Shown: positions 8,364-17,745, counted from the stretch's first letter. The stretch: DNA of 64,000 nt from Catonella sp963539695 (GCA_963539695.1 CAUTOC010000007.1:1-64000), one strand, 5' to 3'. The notes: a model not told the origin generated them from the letters alone. Numbers and translations are program-made.

Positions 8364-9275
8364 TTATATTGTAAAATCATAAGGTGTGTTCTGGTAAATA
8401 TAATAATTTATCCAATTTGTGTAAAGCGTATTAGCATGTGCTCTCCATGAAAGAGTCGGTCTGTTCTCAGGATTATTTTTAGGATAATAATTATTTGGGA
8501 TTTCTATAGGCAGACCCTTACCTTTATCCCTTTTATATTCGGCATCAAGTGTAACTCTGTCATACTCAGGGTGTCCCATTACAAAAATCCTGCTTCCGTC
8601 TTTCGTCATAAAAAGAAATACTCCCGCCTCCTCTGATTCTGCAAGTATAATTAAATCTTCATTATCTGCAATATCTTCTCTTCTTACGCTCGTATGTCTG
8701 GAATGCGGTGCATAAAAATAATCATCAAATCCTCTTACTAAAGGCTCTCTTTTGTTGTATACCTTATGCGGATAAATTCCAAAAAGCTTCCCGTCAAACT
8801 GATACTTATCCGCCCCATAATAATAATACATACCTGCCATAGCTGCCCAACACAGGTGTAAGGTGGAGGTCACATGAGTTTTAGCCCAGTCCATAATCTC
8901 ACAAAGTTCTTTCCAATAAGCAACTTCTTCATATTTTAAAGTTTCTACCGGAGCACCTGTGATTATAAGTCCATCATATTTTTTCTTTTCAATCTCAGAA
9001 AAAGTAAGATAAAACTCATCCAAATGACTTGTAGGTGTATTTTTACCTATATAACTTTCAGTAGTTAAAAATGTAATATTTACCTGAAGGGGAGTATTGG
9101 AAAGGGAACGCATAAGCTGTACTTCCGTATCTTCTTTAAGCGGCATTAAATTAAGGATAAGTATCTCAAGTGGACGAATATCCTGTGCCATAGCCCTGTT
9201 CTCATCCATTATAAATATATTCTCATCTTCCAATATTTTTTTAGCCGGAAAATTATTTTTTACCTTAATCGGCAT
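8364..9275 (-). CDS. metA: Homoserine O-acyltransferase MetA (predicted acetyl-CoA type)
   Basis: A 303-residue class I glutamine-amidotransferase-fold enzyme that acylates homoserine in methionine biosynthesis. Counting from the Met at 9275, the catalytic Cys142 lies in Leu-His-Leu-Cys-Trp-Ala. Position 111 is Glu in Gly-Ala-Pro-Val-Glu. In this family Glu111 is associated with acetyl-CoA use, whereas Gly111 (as in E. coli) favours succinyl-CoA, so an acetyltransferase is predicted despite the usual 'succinyltransferase' label. The start at 9275 is chosen because it gives the family's standard N-terminus (Met-Pro-Ile-Lys) and has a GGGAGGT site; a further upstream Met at 9293 lacks this. It overlaps the end of ligA by 11 bases, which indicates translational coupling. 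Confidence 0.95.
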   Translation of the reverse strand: MPIKVKNNFPAKKILEDENIFIMDENRAMAQDIRPLEILILNLMPLKEDTEVQLMRSLSNTPLQVNITFLTTESYIGKNTPTSHLDEFYLTFSEIEKKKYDGLIITGAPVETLKYEEVAYWKELCEIMDWAKTHVTSTLHLCWAAMAGMYYYYGADKYQFDGKLFGIYPHKVYNKREPLVRGFDDYFYAPHSRHTSVRREDIADNEDLIILAESEEAGVFLFMTKDGSRIFVMGHPEYDRVTLDAEYKRDKGKGLPIEIPNNYYPKNNPENRPTLSWRAHANTLYTNWINYYIYQNTPYDFTI

Positions 9276-11259
9276 TGTTACCACCTCCCACAAGTTCCAA
9301 AAATTCAGTTTCGCTTATTATTTTAACTCCAAGCTCCTTAGCCTTCTTATTCTTTCCTGAATTGGAAGTTACATTATTATTTATCAGATAATTTGTTTTA
9401 CCTGTTACAGAGCCTGTTACCTTACCTCCCTTACTTTCTATAAAGTCTGAAAGTTCTCTGCGGTTCTTAAACTTTTTTACATCACCTGTAATTACAAAAG
9501 TCAGGTCTACTATAGCATTATTTCCTTCATCATCATCTGTATCTTGATTATTTTCAACATTTTTCTCAATATGTACCTCAGCCAGTAAATGCTCTAAAGT
9601 TTTAAGATTTTCATCTTTGTTAAAATATTCCACAAAGACTTTTGCCATAACCTCACCTATGCCATCTATCTGGGTAAGCTCATCTTCTTTAGCCTTTGTA
9701 ATCTTATCAAAATCATTGTTAAAAAATTTACAAATAAGCTTTGCCGTTGCAAGCCCGATATTAGCTATGCCCAAGCTGTACAGTACCCTGACCGCTGTAG
9801 TTTCCCTTGCTTTATCAAGGCTTTCTGTCAAATTACTATACGATTTTTCTCCTAAGCCTTCCATTGTAACTATCTTTTCTTTATACCTTGTAAGCTTAAA
9901 TACATCACTAAGTTCATGTATCATATTTTCCGCTACAAATTTCTCCAAGGTCATTTCTGAAAGCCCTGCTATATTCATTGCATCTCTGCTTACAAAATGT
10001 GTCAGAAGTTTTAATCTCTTAGCCATACAGTAAAGATTGGTACAATAAAGTGTCTGTATTCCTTCCTCATCTTTAAGCTCAGTTTTACCTCCACATACCG
10101 GACAGGCTGTAGGTATCTGCTCTGCATTACTTCCCGTCAGATTTTCAAGTATCTGTGGAATTATCATATTTGCTTTATAGACCTTTATTTTATCTCCCAC
10201 CCCAAGCTTCAGACTTCTCATTATACTTACATTGTGAACACTTGCTCTTGTAACAGTTGTTCCTTCAAGTTCTACAGCATCAAAAATTGCTACAGGATTG
10301 ATAAGTCCTGTTCTTGAAGCTGACCATTCTATTTTGCGTAGGGTAGTTTCCGCTGTTTCATCTTTCCATTTAAAAGCTATGGAATGGCGTGGAAATTTAG
10401 AAGTTCTACCAAGACTGTTGCCGTAGACTATATCATTAAACTGAAGTACCAGTCCGTCTGACGGAAGGTCGGAAGTTTTTATTTTATTTTCATATTCTCT
10501 TACTTTATTTTCAAGATTATCCTTATTTACTAAAGGATGGTCAACTACCGTAAAACCGAGACTCTCAAGATAGTCTAATTCTTCTTCCCTAGTCTTAAAT
10601 TTTTCTCCACCAAAGAGATCCTCATACACTATGAAATTCACATTTCTTTTAGCCGTAACCTCTGTAGAGAGCTGTCTTACAGAGCCGCTGCAAAGATTTC
10701 TGGGATTCTTATATTTCTCGGCTATATCAGTGATTTCATCATTTATTCTGTTAAAATCAGAGTATTTTATTACAGCCTCTCCACGCACCATCAGACTTCC
10801 TTTATAAGGAATTACCAGCGGGATATTCTCAAAGAATCTTGCATTTTCAGTAACAACCTCACCTATTTCACCATTTCCCCGAGTTAAAGCTTCGACAAGT
10901 TCTCCGTTTTCATAAGTAAGTACAATAGTAAGCCCATCGAGTTTCCACATAAGTATTCCTTCTTTATCACCTAAAAATGAAGCAAGTTCTCCAACATCCT
11001 TAGTTTTACTAAGTGAAAGTCTTGGTTCTTTATGGGCTTTTTTAGGAAGTGAACTTAATACCTCATAGCCCACTTTCTTAGTAAGGCTTCCTGCAAGCAC
11101 TATTCCTGTTTCATTTTCAAGTGCTTCAAGTTCGTCATATAGCTTATCGTATTCTGCATTACTCATAATCTCAGTGCTTTCTGTATAATAAGCCTTTGCC
11201 GCCTTATCAAGTACAGCTATAAGTTCCTTCATCCTACGCTTCTTTGCATTTATATCCAT
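9265..11259 (-). CDS. ligA: NAD-dependent DNA ligase, divergent LigA
   Basis: A 664-residue ligase that seals nicks using NAD. The adenylation domain has Lys106 in the Lys-Leu-Asp-Gly motif. An OB fold, a four-cysteine zinc finger near 400-425, helix-hairpin-helix repeats and a C-terminal BRCT domain (about 585-660) follow in the usual order. It departs from canonical LigA at conserved positions: Thr-Arg-Gly-Asn-Gly instead of Thr-Arg-Gly-Asp-Gly, Gly-Glu-Val-Val instead of Gly-Glu-Asp-Val, and a changed Ser-Pro-Thr-x-x-Val-Gly segment. This suggests a divergent lineage or a second ligase; a canonical copy could exist elsewhere. It starts three bases after the stop of the pseudouridine synthase gene with a GAGGT site. 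Confidence 0.9.
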   Translation of the reverse strand: MDINAKKRRMKELIAVLDKAAKAYYTESTEIMSNAEYDKLYDELEALENETGIVLAGSLTKKVGYEVLSSLPKKAHKEPRLSLSKTKDVGELASFLGDKEGILMWKLDGLTIVLTYENGELVEALTRGNGEIGEVVTENARFFENIPLVIPYKGSLMVRGEAVIKYSDFNRINDEITDIAEKYKNPRNLCSGSVRQLSTEVTAKRNVNFIVYEDLFGGEKFKTREEELDYLESLGFTVVDHPLVNKDNLENKVREYENKIKTSDLPSDGLVLQFNDIVYGNSLGRTSKFPRHSIAFKWKDETAETTLRKIEWSASRTGLINPVAIFDAVELEGTTVTRASVHNVSIMRSLKLGVGDKIKVYKANMIIPQILENLTGSNAEQIPTACPVCGGKTELKDEEGIQTLYCTNLYCMAKRLKLLTHFVSRDAMNIAGLSEMTLEKFVAENMIHELSDVFKLTRYKEKIVTMEGLGEKSYSNLTESLDKARETTAVRVLYSLGIANIGLATAKLICKFFNNDFDKITKAKEDELTQIDGIGEVMAKVFVEYFNKDENLKTLEHLLAEVHIEKNVENNQDTDDDEGNNAIVDLTFVITGDVKKFKNRRELSDFIESKGGKVTGSVTGKTNYLINNNVTSNSGKNKKAKELGVKIISETEFLELVGGGNNAD

Positions 11260-11261
11260 AT

Positions 11262-11966
11262 TTACCTCAATCCCTTTATAAGTTCTTCATACTCTTTATC
11301 TGTTATATTTCTATAAGTGCCTGATTTCAGATTACCAAGTTTAATATTCATTATTCTTATTCTTTTAAGCCTTACCACTTTATGACCAAAATACTCACAC
11401 ATTCTTCTAATCTGTCTGTTTAACCCTTGAGTTAGGGTAATATTAAATGAAACTTTACCTGTACGCTTTAAGTTGCACTTTCTGGTTATGGTATCAAGTA
11501 TAGGCACACCCTCAGACATTTTATTAAGAAATTCATCGCTAAAAGGCTTGTCCACCTCAACCTCATACTCTTTTTCATGGAAATTTCTTGCTTTCATTAT
11601 CTTATTTGACAAATCTCCGTCATTACTTAGCAGAATAAGTCCTTCTGAGTCCTTGTCAAGCCTGCCCACAGGGAAAATCCGTTCAGGATAATTTATATAT
11701 TCTATTATATTAATGTCTTTTGACTTAGGATCTGTAGTCGTACACACTATTCCTCTCGGCTTATTAAAAGCTATGAGCACTTTTTTAGTACCTGCCTTAA
11801 CAATATTTCCGTCAACCCTTACTTCATCACCTTCATTAACTACCGAACCTAAAAAGGCATGGTTTCCATTTATAGATACCCTGCCTTCTTCAATAAGCCT
11901 GTCTGCCCCACGCCTGGAACATACGCCCGCTTCACTTAAATATTTATTTATTCTTACTGTTTCCAT
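11262..11966 (-). CDS. RsuA/RluB/RluF-family rRNA pseudouridine synthase
   Basis: About 234 residues: an N-terminal S4 RNA-binding domain (about 1-60), then a pseudouridine synthase domain with the catalytic Asp in Gly-Arg-Leu-Asp-Lys-Asp-Ser-Glu-Gly-Leu. The downstream Gly-Leu-Asn-Arg-Gln-Ile-Arg-Arg-Met motif is typical of the RluF-like branch, which modifies 23S rRNA. The exact target cannot be fixed from sequence. The start is uncertain: an in-frame GTG at 11972 and the ATG at 11966 share one AGGTG site; the ATG is taken. It is the second gene of the operon running into ligA and metA. Confidence 0.88.
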   Translation of the reverse strand: METVRINKYLSEAGVCSRRGADRLIEEGRVSINGNHAFLGSVVNEGDEVRVDGNIVKAGTKKVLIAFNKPRGIVCTTTDPKSKDINIIEYINYPERIFPVGRLDKDSEGLILLSNDGDLSNKIMKARNFHEKEYEVEVDKPFSDEFLNKMSEGVPILDTITRKCNLKRTGKVSFNITLTQGLNRQIRRMCEYFGHKVVRLKRIRIMNIKLGNLKSGTYRNITDKEYEELIKGLR

Positions 11967-11991
11967 AATCACCTATACTTATTAATCTTGG

Positions 11992-12846
11992 CTAATTATT
12001 TTTATCAGCTTTTTTCTTTTTAGTATTTTTTGATGACTTAACATTGTCCATCTTTTTATTTTTAGTTTCAGATATATTTATATCTTCATCACTTCCTGCC
12101 TGTCGATTTTTAAGTTTACTAAAAAATGCCTCAAGCTTCTCATCACTTTTTATCTCATGTGCAAGCTTAGTGTTAACATCTGAAAGAAGTGCAACTACAT
12201 CTTCTCTTTTTGTATCCTCATCTATTATCTTTTGAACTTCATTTGATACCGGTGATAATACTATTTTAAACTCTCCGCCGGCATCAGGTCTTATGTAAAA
12301 ACCGTCTACCCCTGAAGCTGCCGTGTCTATTCCCTTAATTTTGGTTTCGGTTCTTGCATATACCATTATTGCTTTCTCCTCAGGACCGTCTATGGTGTAA
12401 CAGTCTACAAGCTTAATACTTTCAAAATTTTTCATTATCTGCGGTAATTCTTCTATGCCTGCATAGCTGATATTATCAACCAGTTTACCAATCTTGTCCT
12501 TGTCAACCTCCAGTCTGGCTTTATAGTAATCTGCTATAAGCTTATTTACCTCCGGATAAGCATTTTTCATTAATATACTAACCCCTTTGGCATTATCTGC
12601 ACTACCTGTTTCTACCTGCTTATCAGATATGCCGCTTTCTACACTTTGCAGATTTGACACAATATTCCCACTGCTTACGATACTTGTAGAATCATTTTTT
12701 TCTACAGATGTAGTTTCGTTATCTTTAATTTTAGGTGTATCATCAGCCCTTGTATCTAGCGGACTTTTTGTTGAAAATACTATCATTCCAAGAAGCATAA
12801 TGGAACAACTCGCTGTTATTATCAGTTTTCTATATTTAAAACGCAT
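11992..12846 (-). CDS. Secreted or membrane-anchored protein of unknown function
   Basis: About 284 residues. A positively charged N-terminus and one hydrophobic helix (about 6-25) act as a signal anchor. Then comes a Ser/Thr/Asp-rich linker, a globular domain (about 85-215) of mixed alpha/beta type, and a very Lys/Asn-rich tail. The domain resembles extracellular proteins common in Lachnospiraceae, but no function is recognised. The ATG at 12846 is chosen over an upstream in-frame Met at 12873 because an AGTGAGGT site precedes it. First gene of the operon leading to rluF-like, ligA and metA, with a good promoter upstream. Confidence 0.75.
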   Translation of the reverse strand: MRFKYRKLIITASCSIMLLGMIVFSTKSPLDTRADDTPKIKDNETTSVEKNDSTSIVSSGNIVSNLQSVESGISDKQVETGSADNAKGVSILMKNAYPEVNKLIADYYKARLEVDKDKIGKLVDNISYAGIEELPQIMKNFESIKLVDCYTIDGPEEKAIMVYARTETKIKGIDTAASGVDGFYIRPDAGGEFKIVLSPVSNEVQKIIDEDTKREDVVALLSDVNTKLAHEIKSDEKLEAFFSKLKNRQAGSDEDINISETKNKKMDNVKSSKNTKKKKADKNN

Positions 12847-12883
12847 TGTAAACCTCACTTTATTATAAAACATAACCCACGCT

Positions 12884-12912
12884 ATTATACTATTTTTACA
12901 TTTTTAATTCAA
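12884..12912 (-). promoter_or_regulatory. Sigma-A promoter of the secreted protein-rluF-ligA-metA operon
   Basis: Minus strand: -35 TTGAAT (12907-12912), a 17-base spacer, and -10 TATAAT (12884-12889). It lies about 40 bases upstream of the first start codon. Confidence 0.7.
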
Positions 12913-12961
12913 GAAAGCTTTTAAATATTATAATCTTTCTTCTAAGTACAAACTTTCTAAA

Positions 12962-15568
12962 TCAAAGCTTGTCCAGTTTTTCAGATATAAGTCCTTCCAC
13001 ATACTTAACTTCGGCTTCTAACTCCCTTGCTGAAATCCTTGTCGCTCCGCTTCCAAATATTATCATTTGCACCAAAGCATCCGAAGTTGCCACCCTTACC
13101 ATGCCTTCCTTTGTAAGCTCTAAGCTGGTTTCAGCTATATACCGGTCTGCCGTCTCAGCCTCCTTTGTATATACAATCCACATATTTCCTTGTTTTATAA
13201 TATTTTCCTTGCCGCCACGCACCTTATAGGCATCAAACACCAGTATCAGCTTACAACCTTTATAACCCTGATAGTTAGCCAGTTTCTCTATCAATTTATC
13301 TCTGGCACTGTCTATATTAATATCTGCAAGTTCTTTTAGCTCTTCCCAAGCAAAAATTATATTATATCCGTCTACAAGTAGGTAATCATCTTTGCCTATA
13401 CCATTTCTTACCTTAGAGGCTCTAGTATTTACTACCGTTTCCGTCTCTGATTTTCCTTTGTTCTTCCAACGGTTTCTTGCTGTTTCTGTCTCTTTTTTCT
13501 TGTTTGAAGAAACAGCTGAATTTAGTATACTGTCTATTTCCTCAGTTCCTAAAAATACCTCTCCTCTTTCGCTGCCTATCTGACTTTCTGCCCTGTTTGC
13601 ATATCTTAAAAACGCCTCTTCTTCATTTTCTTCCTCAGCAGCTTTTCCAAAATACGGAAGATGCATATAATTTATAACCTCATTCCAAGGCACTACAAAG
13701 CCTGCTCCATGTGAACAAAAAACCGAATCTGCTGTATTTTCTATATCTGCTTCCGGATAATACTGAAATCTCTCTATTATTTCTTCCGCATTGTGGCAGA
13801 CTTCATAATCAGACGGAGTAAGGCTAAGAAGTCCCTCTCCCTTTGTGTAGGCTCTAAGCTCCAGTGCATAATCTCTAACTTCAGATACAGGAATTTTACC
13901 TGTAATTACAGCCTTTCCATACTTATTCTCGGGTGAGCCGAAGCTTCCATTCATCTTACCCATATCTGTCATAACTCTGCCTATTGCCTCTTCAGGCACT
14001 TCCAATTTAAAATCATATACAGGCTCAAGTAAAATCGACCTCGCCTGCATAAGCCCCTGTCTTACCGCCCTGTAGGTAGCCTGTCTGAAATCTCCTCCCC
14101 CAGTGTGCTTAATGTGTGCCCTTCCTGCCACTAAGGTTATTTTTATATCCGTAATGGGAGAACCTGTAAGCACACCTTTATATTCTTTTTCTTCAAGATG
14201 ACTTAAAATTAACTTCTGATAATTAATTGCAAGTTCATCCTCACTAACCTCTGCCTCAAAGCTTAGTCCGCTTCCTCTTTCAGCCGGCTCAAGCCGCAGT
14301 TCCACCTCGGCATAATGTCTTAAAGGTTCAAAATGTCCTACTCCATATACTGTATCAGCTATTGTTTCTTTATAGAGAGTATGTCCCTCTCCAAACTTTA
14401 TATCTACATTATATCTTTCTTTTATTAAATATTTAAGAACTTCCGTCTGTACTTCTCCCATAAGAGAAATATTTATTTCCTTTTTGTCCTCAGCATATTT
14501 TACTGAAAGTTCAGGTATCTCCTCCGAAATTTCCTTAATCTTAGGTAAAAATATATGAACAGGCTCATTATCAGGAAGTTCCACCTTATAACTCATAACC
14601 TGCCTTAGTATACTTCCTATCTTAGTTCCTGCAAGGCTTCCAAGCCCCTCTCCTGCTTTAGTATTTTTAAGCCCCGTTATAGCACATACTTCTCCCGCCT
14701 TTACTGTATCTTTGCTTTCAAATTTTTCACCTGAATATATTCTGATACCGGTAACTTTTTCATCTCCTATCATTTCTCTTACGGAAAGACTGCCTCCTGT
14801 AAGCTTCATATAAGTAAGACGATTACCTGCCCTATCTCTTGCTATTTTAAAAACTCTCGCTGCAAATTCAGTATCATATATAGGAGAGATAGTAAGCTCT
14901 ACAAAGTTTTCAAGAAATTCTTCCACTCCTTCGTTTTTAAGAGCTGAGCCAAAAAATACAGGAAAAAATTTACGCTCTTGTATCAGATTCTGTATTTCTG
15001 ACAAGCTTATTACACCTTCTTTCATATAGCTTTCAAGCATAGTTTCATCACAAAGAGACACTTCTTCAAGAAAGGCATTATATTCTGTTAAATCACTGTT
15101 AACATAACTGATTATGTTTGAATCCAGTTTTTCTTTCAGCTCTTTTAGTATATTCTCCTTTGAAGCCCCCGGCTGATCCATCTTATTTACGAAAATATAT
15201 GTAGGTATGGAATAATGTTTAAGCAGCTTCCAAATAACGGACACCTGTGATTGAACACCTGCAGAAGCACTTATAACCAAAATGGCTACATCAAGTACCG
15301 ACAGCACCCTTTCCATTTCTACAGAAAAATCCACATGCCCCGGAGTGTCTAAGAGTGTGAAATTTTTGTCCCCTGCTTGAAATTCCGCCTGCTTAGAAAA
15401 AATAGTGATTCCTCGTTCTCTTTCAAGTTCATAATTATCTAAAAAAGCATCCTTTTTATCCACTCTTCCTGCTTTTTTAAGTGCTCCTGCCGAAAAAAGC
15501 AGACTCTCGGAAAGGGTGGTCTTTCCCGCATCTACCTGTGCCATTATTCCAAAAACTATATGTGCCAT
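12962..15568 (-). CDS. TetM/TetO-like translational GTPase fused to a Rae1/YacP-type NYN nuclease
   Basis: An 868-residue protein. The N-terminal ~650 residues are an EF-G/TetM-class ribosomal factor: P-loop Ala-Gln-Val-Asp-Ala-Gly-Lys-Thr-Thr (10-18), Asp74-Thr-Pro-Gly-His78, and Asn128-Lys-Met-Asp131, followed by EF-G domains II-V. After a linker rich in charged residues, residues ~727-868 form an NYN domain with the acidic set Asp733, Asp779, Asp808 and Asp830. In B. subtilis the stand-alone YacP (Rae1) protein cuts mRNA in the ribosomal A site, and TetM-like factors bind the same site. The fusion therefore suggests a ribosome-dependent mRNA nuclease or rescue factor (inference). Tetracycline resistance should not be assumed. 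Start: ATG with AGAGGA. Confidence 0.85.
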   Translation of the reverse strand: MAHIVFGIMAQVDAGKTTLSESLLFSAGALKKAGRVDKKDAFLDNYELERERGITIFSKQAEFQAGDKNFTLLDTPGHVDFSVEMERVLSVLDVAILVISASAGVQSQVSVIWKLLKHYSIPTYIFVNKMDQPGASKENILKELKEKLDSNIISYVNSDLTEYNAFLEEVSLCDETMLESYMKEGVISLSEIQNLIQERKFFPVFFGSALKNEGVEEFLENFVELTISPIYDTEFAARVFKIARDRAGNRLTYMKLTGGSLSVREMIGDEKVTGIRIYSGEKFESKDTVKAGEVCAITGLKNTKAGEGLGSLAGTKIGSILRQVMSYKVELPDNEPVHIFLPKIKEISEEIPELSVKYAEDKKEINISLMGEVQTEVLKYLIKERYNVDIKFGEGHTLYKETIADTVYGVGHFEPLRHYAEVELRLEPAERGSGLSFEAEVSEDELAINYQKLILSHLEEKEYKGVLTGSPITDIKITLVAGRAHIKHTGGGDFRQATYRAVRQGLMQARSILLEPVYDFKLEVPEEAIGRVMTDMGKMNGSFGSPENKYGKAVITGKIPVSEVRDYALELRAYTKGEGLLSLTPSDYEVCHNAEEIIERFQYYPEADIENTADSVFCSHGAGFVVPWNEVINYMHLPYFGKAAEEENEEEAFLRYANRAESQIGSERGEVFLGTEEIDSILNSAVSSNKKKETETARNRWKNKGKSETETVVNTRASKVRNGIGKDDYLLVDGYNIIFAWEELKELADINIDSARDKLIEKLANYQGYKGCKLILVFDAYKVRGGKENIIKQGNMWIVYTKEAETADRYIAETSLELTKEGMVRVATSDALVQMIIFGSGATRISARELEAEVKYVEGLISEKLDKL

Positions 15569-15604
15569 TTTTTTCCTCTAAAATTATCTTTATTATTAAT
15601 AAAA

Positions 15605-15627
15605 GCCACAGAAGAACTTTCTGTGAC
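15605..15627 (-). terminator. Terminator after the YdjGHI-type operon
   Basis: Arms GCCACAGAA (15605-15613) and TTCTGTGAC (15619-15627) form a hairpin. Read on the minus strand it is followed by CTTTTATT. It separates the TPM gene from the GTPase-NYN gene. Confidence 0.65.
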
Positions 15628-15713
15628 TTTTACTTTATTAGCTCTCTATAAATATCATAGAGTTTTTTATAAGATTTATCAAGTGACCTTACAGCTATTT
15701 GTAGTATTTTTAT

Positions 15714-16556
15714 TTAGAATGAGCCGCTGCTGCCTCCATGTGATCTGCCTGAACTTCCCGTAAAAGTGCTGCTGCCTCCTGACGAACTTGACGACTTTTC
15801 TATCTTAGTTCTTGTAACATTTTTATATAGAAAAAAGTCCATAGCATCTCTTAAATAAAAACTCTCCTTAACTGCATAGTTATTTGCTGTATGCTGTTCT
15901 CTCACTGTCTTTAGCTGAGAAGTAAGTACCATGCACACTATAAGTGCAAGCAAGAGTGCAGGTATAATAGAACCGCCGATAACAACAAGCATATTTCTTT
16001 CCTTTGGAAGATGGTCTACATCATAAGCCTCACCTGTTGTTACATATTTTTCGATAAACTTATCACAAAGGTTTGCATAAGTCTCAAAACCTTTATATGT
16101 ATCCTCGTCAGAAAGATAGTGCATAAATTTATCTGTCATATATTCCTGTCCTGCATCGGTAAATATATTTTCTCCCTTACCGCTTGTAACTATTCCCCAA
16201 GCTCTGGTACCATAGTCCATTGCTAAAATAATACCATCTGCGTTTTCTCCAAATCCATAACCATTATAGTCATAATAATCGGCTATATACATTTTTATAT
16301 TATTTTTATCAGTTTCATCTCGGACTGTAAGAACAACTACATCTATCTTCTGTCTTTCACTGATTTCATCAAGCTTAGTAGAGAGACTCGCCTCTTCCTC
16401 ATCAGTAAGCACATCCGCATAATCTACTAACCTTTGTGATTTTTCTTCTGCATAAGCTTTGTCAATAGAAAAACTGAAGTTGCCTGCAAATGAAAGCATA
16501 AGCATAAGAGCCATAACTAAAAAGCCTACTTTTCTACAAATTATATTTTTCTTCAT
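15714..16556 (-). CDS. Secreted/membrane TPM-domain protein, YdjH-like
   Basis: A 280-residue protein with a signal peptide (about 1-36). A TPM domain (about 42-170) includes a 'Leu-Val-Asp-Tyr-Ala-Asp-Val-Leu' opening typical of the family. One transmembrane helix follows (about 192-212), then a Ser/Gly-rich tail. TPM proteins are often found with zinc-ribbon and SPFH-like partners. Here they are the two upstream genes, the same trio as B. subtilis ydjG-ydjH-ydjI, whose products form a membrane complex with PspA. No pspA homologue is in the operon. Ribosome site GAGGGGAGGGG; 17-base gap to the zinc-ribbon gene. Confidence 0.8.
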   Translation of the reverse strand: MKKNIICRKVGFLVMALMLMLSFAGNFSFSIDKAYAEEKSQRLVDYADVLTDEEEASLSTKLDEISERQKIDVVVLTVRDETDKNNIKMYIADYYDYNGYGFGENADGIILAMDYGTRAWGIVTSGKGENIFTDAGQEYMTDKFMHYLSDEDTYKGFETYANLCDKFIEKYVTTGEAYDVDHLPKERNMLVVIGGSIIPALLLALIVCMVLTSQLKTVREQHTANNYAVKESFYLRDAMDFFLYKNVTRTKIEKSSSSSGGSSTFTGSSGRSHGGSSGSF

Positions 16557-16573
16557 TTTTCATCCCCTCCCCT

Positions 16574-17647
16574 CTAAAATACAAAATATAGAATAAGAAA
16601 GAGTATTATGGCTGTTACAACACTTATGCCTGCAAACAGCATAGTTCTCAAACTCTTATCTACAGGAAGGTCGCCGACAAATTTACCTGTCTGCCCGTTC
16701 ATTGCAAAGATATAAGGCTTATCCTGCCACCTTGTAGTAAGCACCCAAACAGGATACAGGGCATATTTTGTCAGCTTATTGTCGATATTTATCGCAGACT
16801 GCTCCTCTGTTACACTGGTATAACCTTCAACTGTATTCTTAAAAGCTTCTTCTACTGAATTTCTTATACGATTATTGACAACCTGCTTTTGTTCATCAGC
16901 ATTCACATCATATTTATCTGCCAAAAAGCCTGCAAGGTAAGCTGTTTGGAAATCTACAGCTTCATTAAGGTCATAAGGCTCTATAGACTGCATAAGTACA
17001 TCATCCATCTTTGCCGAAGCATCCGCAGGAACTGCTCTAAAATCATACTTTCCGCCTCTTATTACTGAGAAGTGGCTTGTTTCTGTATAACGATAATCAT
17101 TGTCACTCCAAGTCCTGACTTTTTCCGCCTTATATCTCATTCTGCTGTCCGTATCTGCATCATATAACCAAAAAGGTACATAAAGCCCCTTAATTTCTTC
17201 TATATGATTTTCAGATTTAAACACCTTAGGAAGCAGAAACTTTCCGGTCAGATATTTTGAAAACTCGGCTTTAGCCTGCTTTTTATCAAGTTTAAATGGA
17301 ATAACCAAATCAGGTCGCAGCCCTTTTTCCCATTTACCCGACATAACTACAGGATTGTCACAGTATGGGCAGGAAGTTGCTCCCATAGTATCATCACCGA
17401 CTATTTCTCCGCCACAGGACTTACACACATATACCGACATACCATCCTGCTCACCGTCTGACCACTTTCCTTCAGGCTCCGACCAACTAATTTCTCCTTC
17501 CAAATCCCCATTTAGAATATCGTCATAGCCTTTTAAGGTATCCATATCAAATTCTGTATCACAGAACGGACACTTCATTTTTTGTAGAGATGTATCAAAG
17601 TTTATTGCACCTCCACAGTTAGGGCATTTATAATCCATCAATGCCAT
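16574..17647 (-). CDS. Zinc-ribbon membrane protein, YdjG-like
   Basis: A 357-residue protein. Two zinc ribbons sit at the N-terminus: Cys-x2-Cys pairs at about residues 8-11 and 26-29, then another set around 74-95. A large soluble domain follows, and a single hydrophobic helix at the extreme C-terminus (about 335-355) anchors it. The composition matches B. subtilis YdjG, which bridges the TPM partner and the SPFH-like partner at the membrane. Strong AAAGGGGG ribosome site. The gene lies between the ydjI-like and ydjH-like genes. Confidence 0.8.
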   Translation of the reverse strand: MALMDYKCPNCGGAINFDTSLQKMKCPFCDTEFDMDTLKGYDDILNGDLEGEISWSEPEGKWSDGEQDGMSVYVCKSCGGEIVGDDTMGATSCPYCDNPVVMSGKWEKGLRPDLVIPFKLDKKQAKAEFSKYLTGKFLLPKVFKSENHIEEIKGLYVPFWLYDADTDSRMRYKAEKVRTWSDNDYRYTETSHFSVIRGGKYDFRAVPADASAKMDDVLMQSIEPYDLNEAVDFQTAYLAGFLADKYDVNADEQKQVVNNRIRNSVEEAFKNTVEGYTSVTEEQSAINIDNKLTKYALYPVWVLTTRWQDKPYIFAMNGQTGKFVGDLPVDKSLRTMLFAGISVVTAIILFLILYFVF

Positions 17648-17720
17648 AAAATTCCCCCTTTACTCTAAAATATCAACTTTGCTTTTAACTCCTAAACTAT
17701 ACAGAAGTATTAAATCTAAT

Positions 17721-17745
17721 TTATTCATATTATATGTCACAGACT
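17721..17745 (-). repeat. Dispersed 25-base repeat, copy A
   Basis: On the minus strand the sequence matches copy B (48138-48162) at 23 of 25 positions, and copy C (34710-34734) more loosely. Shared core: GTCTGTGAC followed by an AT-rich half ending in AATAA. It lies just downstream of the ydjI-like stop codon. Confidence 0.6.

Noticed and set aside
12962..15568. Tetracycline resistance gene (tetM/tetO)
   Set aside because: The fused NYN domain and divergence from known Tet proteins do not support a resistance call; only the GTPase family is shared.
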